Below, one piece after another: positions 62,566 to 64,000 of a DNA stretch of 64,000 nucleotides. The notes beneath the pieces were generated by a model. That model made no database searches and was not told the DNA's origin. It saw nothing but the letters and a program-made list of their open reading frames with translations. The position numbers and the translations under genes are program-made. Every line of letters begins with the position of its first letter. The first letter of the stretch is position 1. This DNA comes from Alteraquisediminimonas sediminicola (GTDB lineage: Bacteria; Pseudomonadota; Alphaproteobacteria; Sphingomonadales; Sphingomonadaceae), in assembly GCF_019740335.1 (NCBI RefSeq), contig NZ_JAHXZS010000001.1, forward strand, positions 310,001-374,000, read 5' to 3'.

Positions 62566-63378
62566 TTGGCCCGCGAAATCACGGCATTTTCCAACCCGCT
62601 GATCAAGCGGGTGCGCTCGTTGCGCGAAAAGCGCCATCGGCGCGAAGAAGGCATGTTCCTCGCCGAGGGACTGCGCATCCTGACCGAGGCCGATGAGGCC
62701 GGCCATCTGCCGCGCTATCTGTTCCACAGCAAGGACAGTGCCGATCATCCCTTGGTCCAGCGCCTGTCCGCGCGGATCGAGGCGGCCAATGATGGCAGCG
62801 AAGTGATCCTCACCAGCCGCGATATTCTGCAAAAACTATCCGGCAAGGACAATGCCCAGACCGTGATCGGCGTTTACCCCGATCTGGCCTGTTCGCTCGA
62901 CAGCATCGACCGGACCTCGGCCCCACTCTGGATGGTCGCTCAATCGATGCGCGACCCCGGCAATTTGGGCACAATCCTGCGCACCGGTGATGCGACCGGT
63001 GCGGGCGGCCTGATTCTGATCGACGATTGCGTCGATCCATTTTCGGTCGAGGCGGTGCGCGCGAGCATGGGGGCGTTGTTCACCCAGAAAATCGTGCAAA
63101 CGCGCTGGGAAGATTTCATCCATTGGCTGCGCCAAGGGCCGGGCATGTTGATCGGCACCAGCCTCAATACCGAATTCGATTATCAACAGCCGCATTATAC
63201 CGCGCCGAGCTTCCTGCTGGTCGGCAATGAATCGCGCGGCCTGCCTGCGGAATATGAACAGCAATGCGATGTGCTGGTCAAAATCCCGATGATGGGCAAG
63301 GCCGATAGCCTCAACGCCGCCGTGGCGACCGCCGTTATGGCCTATGAAATCATCAATCAATGGCGGCGCGCCAAATAG
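62566..63378 (+). CDS. TrmH/SpoU-family RNA 2'-O-methyltransferase
   Basis: The 270-residue protein has an N-terminal substrate-binding domain (ITAFSNPLIKRVRSLREKRH in part) and a SPOUT methyltransferase domain. The knot motifs are RDPGNLGTILRTGDATGA, LVGNESRGLPAEYE and IPMMGKADSLNAAVATAV. It probably methylates 23S rRNA like RlmB/TsnR relatives; the target base cannot be read from sequence. Translation starts with TTG at 62566, 9 bp after HPr, preceded by GACAGG. It is convergent with rmuC. Confidence 0.88.
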   Translation: MAREITAFSNPLIKRVRSLREKRHRREEGMFLAEGLRILTEADEAGHLPRYLFHSKDSADHPLVQRLSARIEAANDGSEVILTSRDILQKLSGKDNAQTVIGVYPDLACSLDSIDRTSAPLWMVAQSMRDPGNLGTILRTGDATGAGGLILIDDCVDPFSVEAVRASMGALFTQKIVQTRWEDFIHWLRQGPGMLIGTSLNTEFDYQQPHYTAPSFLLVGNESRGLPAEYEQQCDVLVKIPMMGKADSLNAAVATAVMAYEIINQWRRAK

Positions 63379-63396
63379 CGCCGCCACGCATAGACT

Positions 63397-64000
63397 TCAG
63401 TCTACCGCATCCTCGGCATCAACCCGACCGTCTTCCGTCACGAGGTTCGGCAAGGCCGTAGCCTCGCCATCGGCAGTCTGGCCATAACGTGGCAGTGTAT
63501 CGACCGTGGCCAGTTCCTCGATTTCCTTGGCCCCGACATCGACATTCAACTCACGGAAACGACGGCCCGTGGACAGGACCCGGCTTTCAAAGCTGCTGAC
63601 GAAGTCATTATATTTGCCGACCGCCATATTCAGGCCCCGGCCCATGCCCTTCAGATGTTCGGATGCCTTGGCCAGCCGGTCATATAATTCCTTGCCCAAT
63701 AATCCGATTTGCTGGGCATCGCGGGCCAGTTTCTCCTGCCGCCAAACAGCCGCGACTGTGCGGGCGATGGCGATGAGGTTGGTCGGCGTGGCCAACAGCA
63801 CCCGCTTCTCAAAGGCGAAATCCCACAGATTAGGGTCGTTTTCGAGCGCGGCGGAGAGGAAATGCTCGCCCGGCACGAACATGATCACATAATCCGGCGC
63901 ATCCGGAAATTGCGACCAATAGGCCTTGTTGCCAAGGCTGTTGATATGCGCCTTCATCGCGGCGGCATGGGCGGCAAGGAAAAGGGCGCGTTGCTGCTCA
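63397..64000 (-). CDS. rmuC: DNA recombination protein RmuC (partial at window edge)
   Basis: The visible 200 residues are the C-terminal part of RmuC, a nuclease-fold protein that limits DNA inversions. The nuclease core is seen in YVIMFVPGEHFLSAAL, with the preceding HINSLGNKAYW segment, and the helical LLGKELYDRLAKASEHLKGM region. The frame is open through the right edge of the window, so the N-terminal coiled coil and the start lie outside. An internal ATG at 63957 is not the start. It ends 18 bp from the convergent TrmH-family gene. Confidence 0.93.
   Translation of the reverse strand, partial: EQQRALFLAAHAAAMKAHINSLGNKAYWSQFPDAPDYVIMFVPGEHFLSAALENDPNLWDFAFEKRVLLATPTNLIAIARTVAAVWRQEKLARDAQQIGLLGKELYDRLAKASEHLKGMGRGLNMAVGKYNDFVSSFESRVLSTGRRFRELNVDVGAKEIEELATVDTLPRYGQTADGEATALPNLVTEDGRVDAEDAVD

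Overview
This 64 kb window is an ordinary stretch of chromosome from an alphaproteobacterium, most likely a member of the Sphingomonadales. Supporting signs are moderately high GC with strong codon bias, a CcrM-type GANTC DNA methyltransferase, a ChvG/ChvI two-component pair next to a short HPr kinase, RapZ, EIIA-Man and HPr, an alphaproteobacterial RpoH, an ispH-thrB-rnhA block, and a DUF4170 protein. The order-level placement is inferred from gene content and order; no phylogeny was run. About 70 protein genes are annotated, tightly packed and often overlapping by 4 bp (ATGA or GTGA). I see no rRNA, tRNA, insertion sequence, prophage or CRISPR array. Layout: 1-3.3 kb holds the end of glmU, radA, cvpA, an Fe-S scaffold-like gene and a DUF423 gene. 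3.35-5.0 kb holds aroB and aroK on the minus strand. 5.1-9.0 kb holds a 41-codon membrane mini-gene, a large exported protein of unknown function, xerD and accA. 9.0-10.7 kb holds ftsB-like and eno (minus). 10.9-12.6 kb is a four-gene small membrane protein cluster resembling the E. coli yqjD/yqjE group. 12.7-15.1 kb holds an MlaC-like protein, a DUF4170 gene with a structured leader, and ppx. 15.2-19.9 kb is the glycine cleavage operon gcvT-gcvH-gcvPA-gcvPB (minus) behind a tandem glycine riboswitch. 20-22.3 kb is a divergent nsrR/hcp pair with a perfect FNR-type palindrome between them. 22.4-25.5 kb holds a lipoprotein, ispH, thrB and rnhA. 25.6-33.4 kb holds an SDR gene and purF, hisI, an LplT-like transporter, a 57-codon mini-gene, rpoH, an RluA-family synthase, a JAMM protein and a metallo-hydrolase. 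33.5-39.4 kb holds nadA, an arsC-like gene and nadC, then cysD, cysNC and cysQ. 39.4-49.3 kb is a long minus-strand cytochrome oxidase cluster (ctaC, ctaD, ctaB, a 42-codon gene, ctaG, ctaE, DUF983, surf1) running on into thrC, an M16 peptidase and a methyltransferase. 49.5-55.0 kb holds pyrE-pdxJ-acpS-lepB and acnA. 55.1-58.0 kb holds a dispersed palindromic repeat, ccrM, folP and a DUF1294 gene. 58.1-62.6 kb holds chvI-chvG-hprK-rapZ-EIIA-HPr, followed by a SpoU/TrmH methyltransferase. The window ends inside rmuC. The functional themes are amino-acid and nucleotide biosynthesis, aerobic respiration, nitrosative stress defence, sulfate activation and envelope/carbon signalling. The most unusual signal is upstream of ccrM: six GANTC sites, the enzyme's own target, lie in 121 bp as two triads, each made of a perfect 9-bp inverted repeat plus a third site. 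Other points worth a second look are the nsrR/hcp control region with its non-standard cysteine spacings, an inverted repeat that can hide the ribosome binding site of the DUF4170 gene, a strongly structured intergenic hairpin near 32.35 kb, three mini-genes of 41, 42 and 57 codons, and an in-frame 15-bp duplication at the thrB/rnhA junction.
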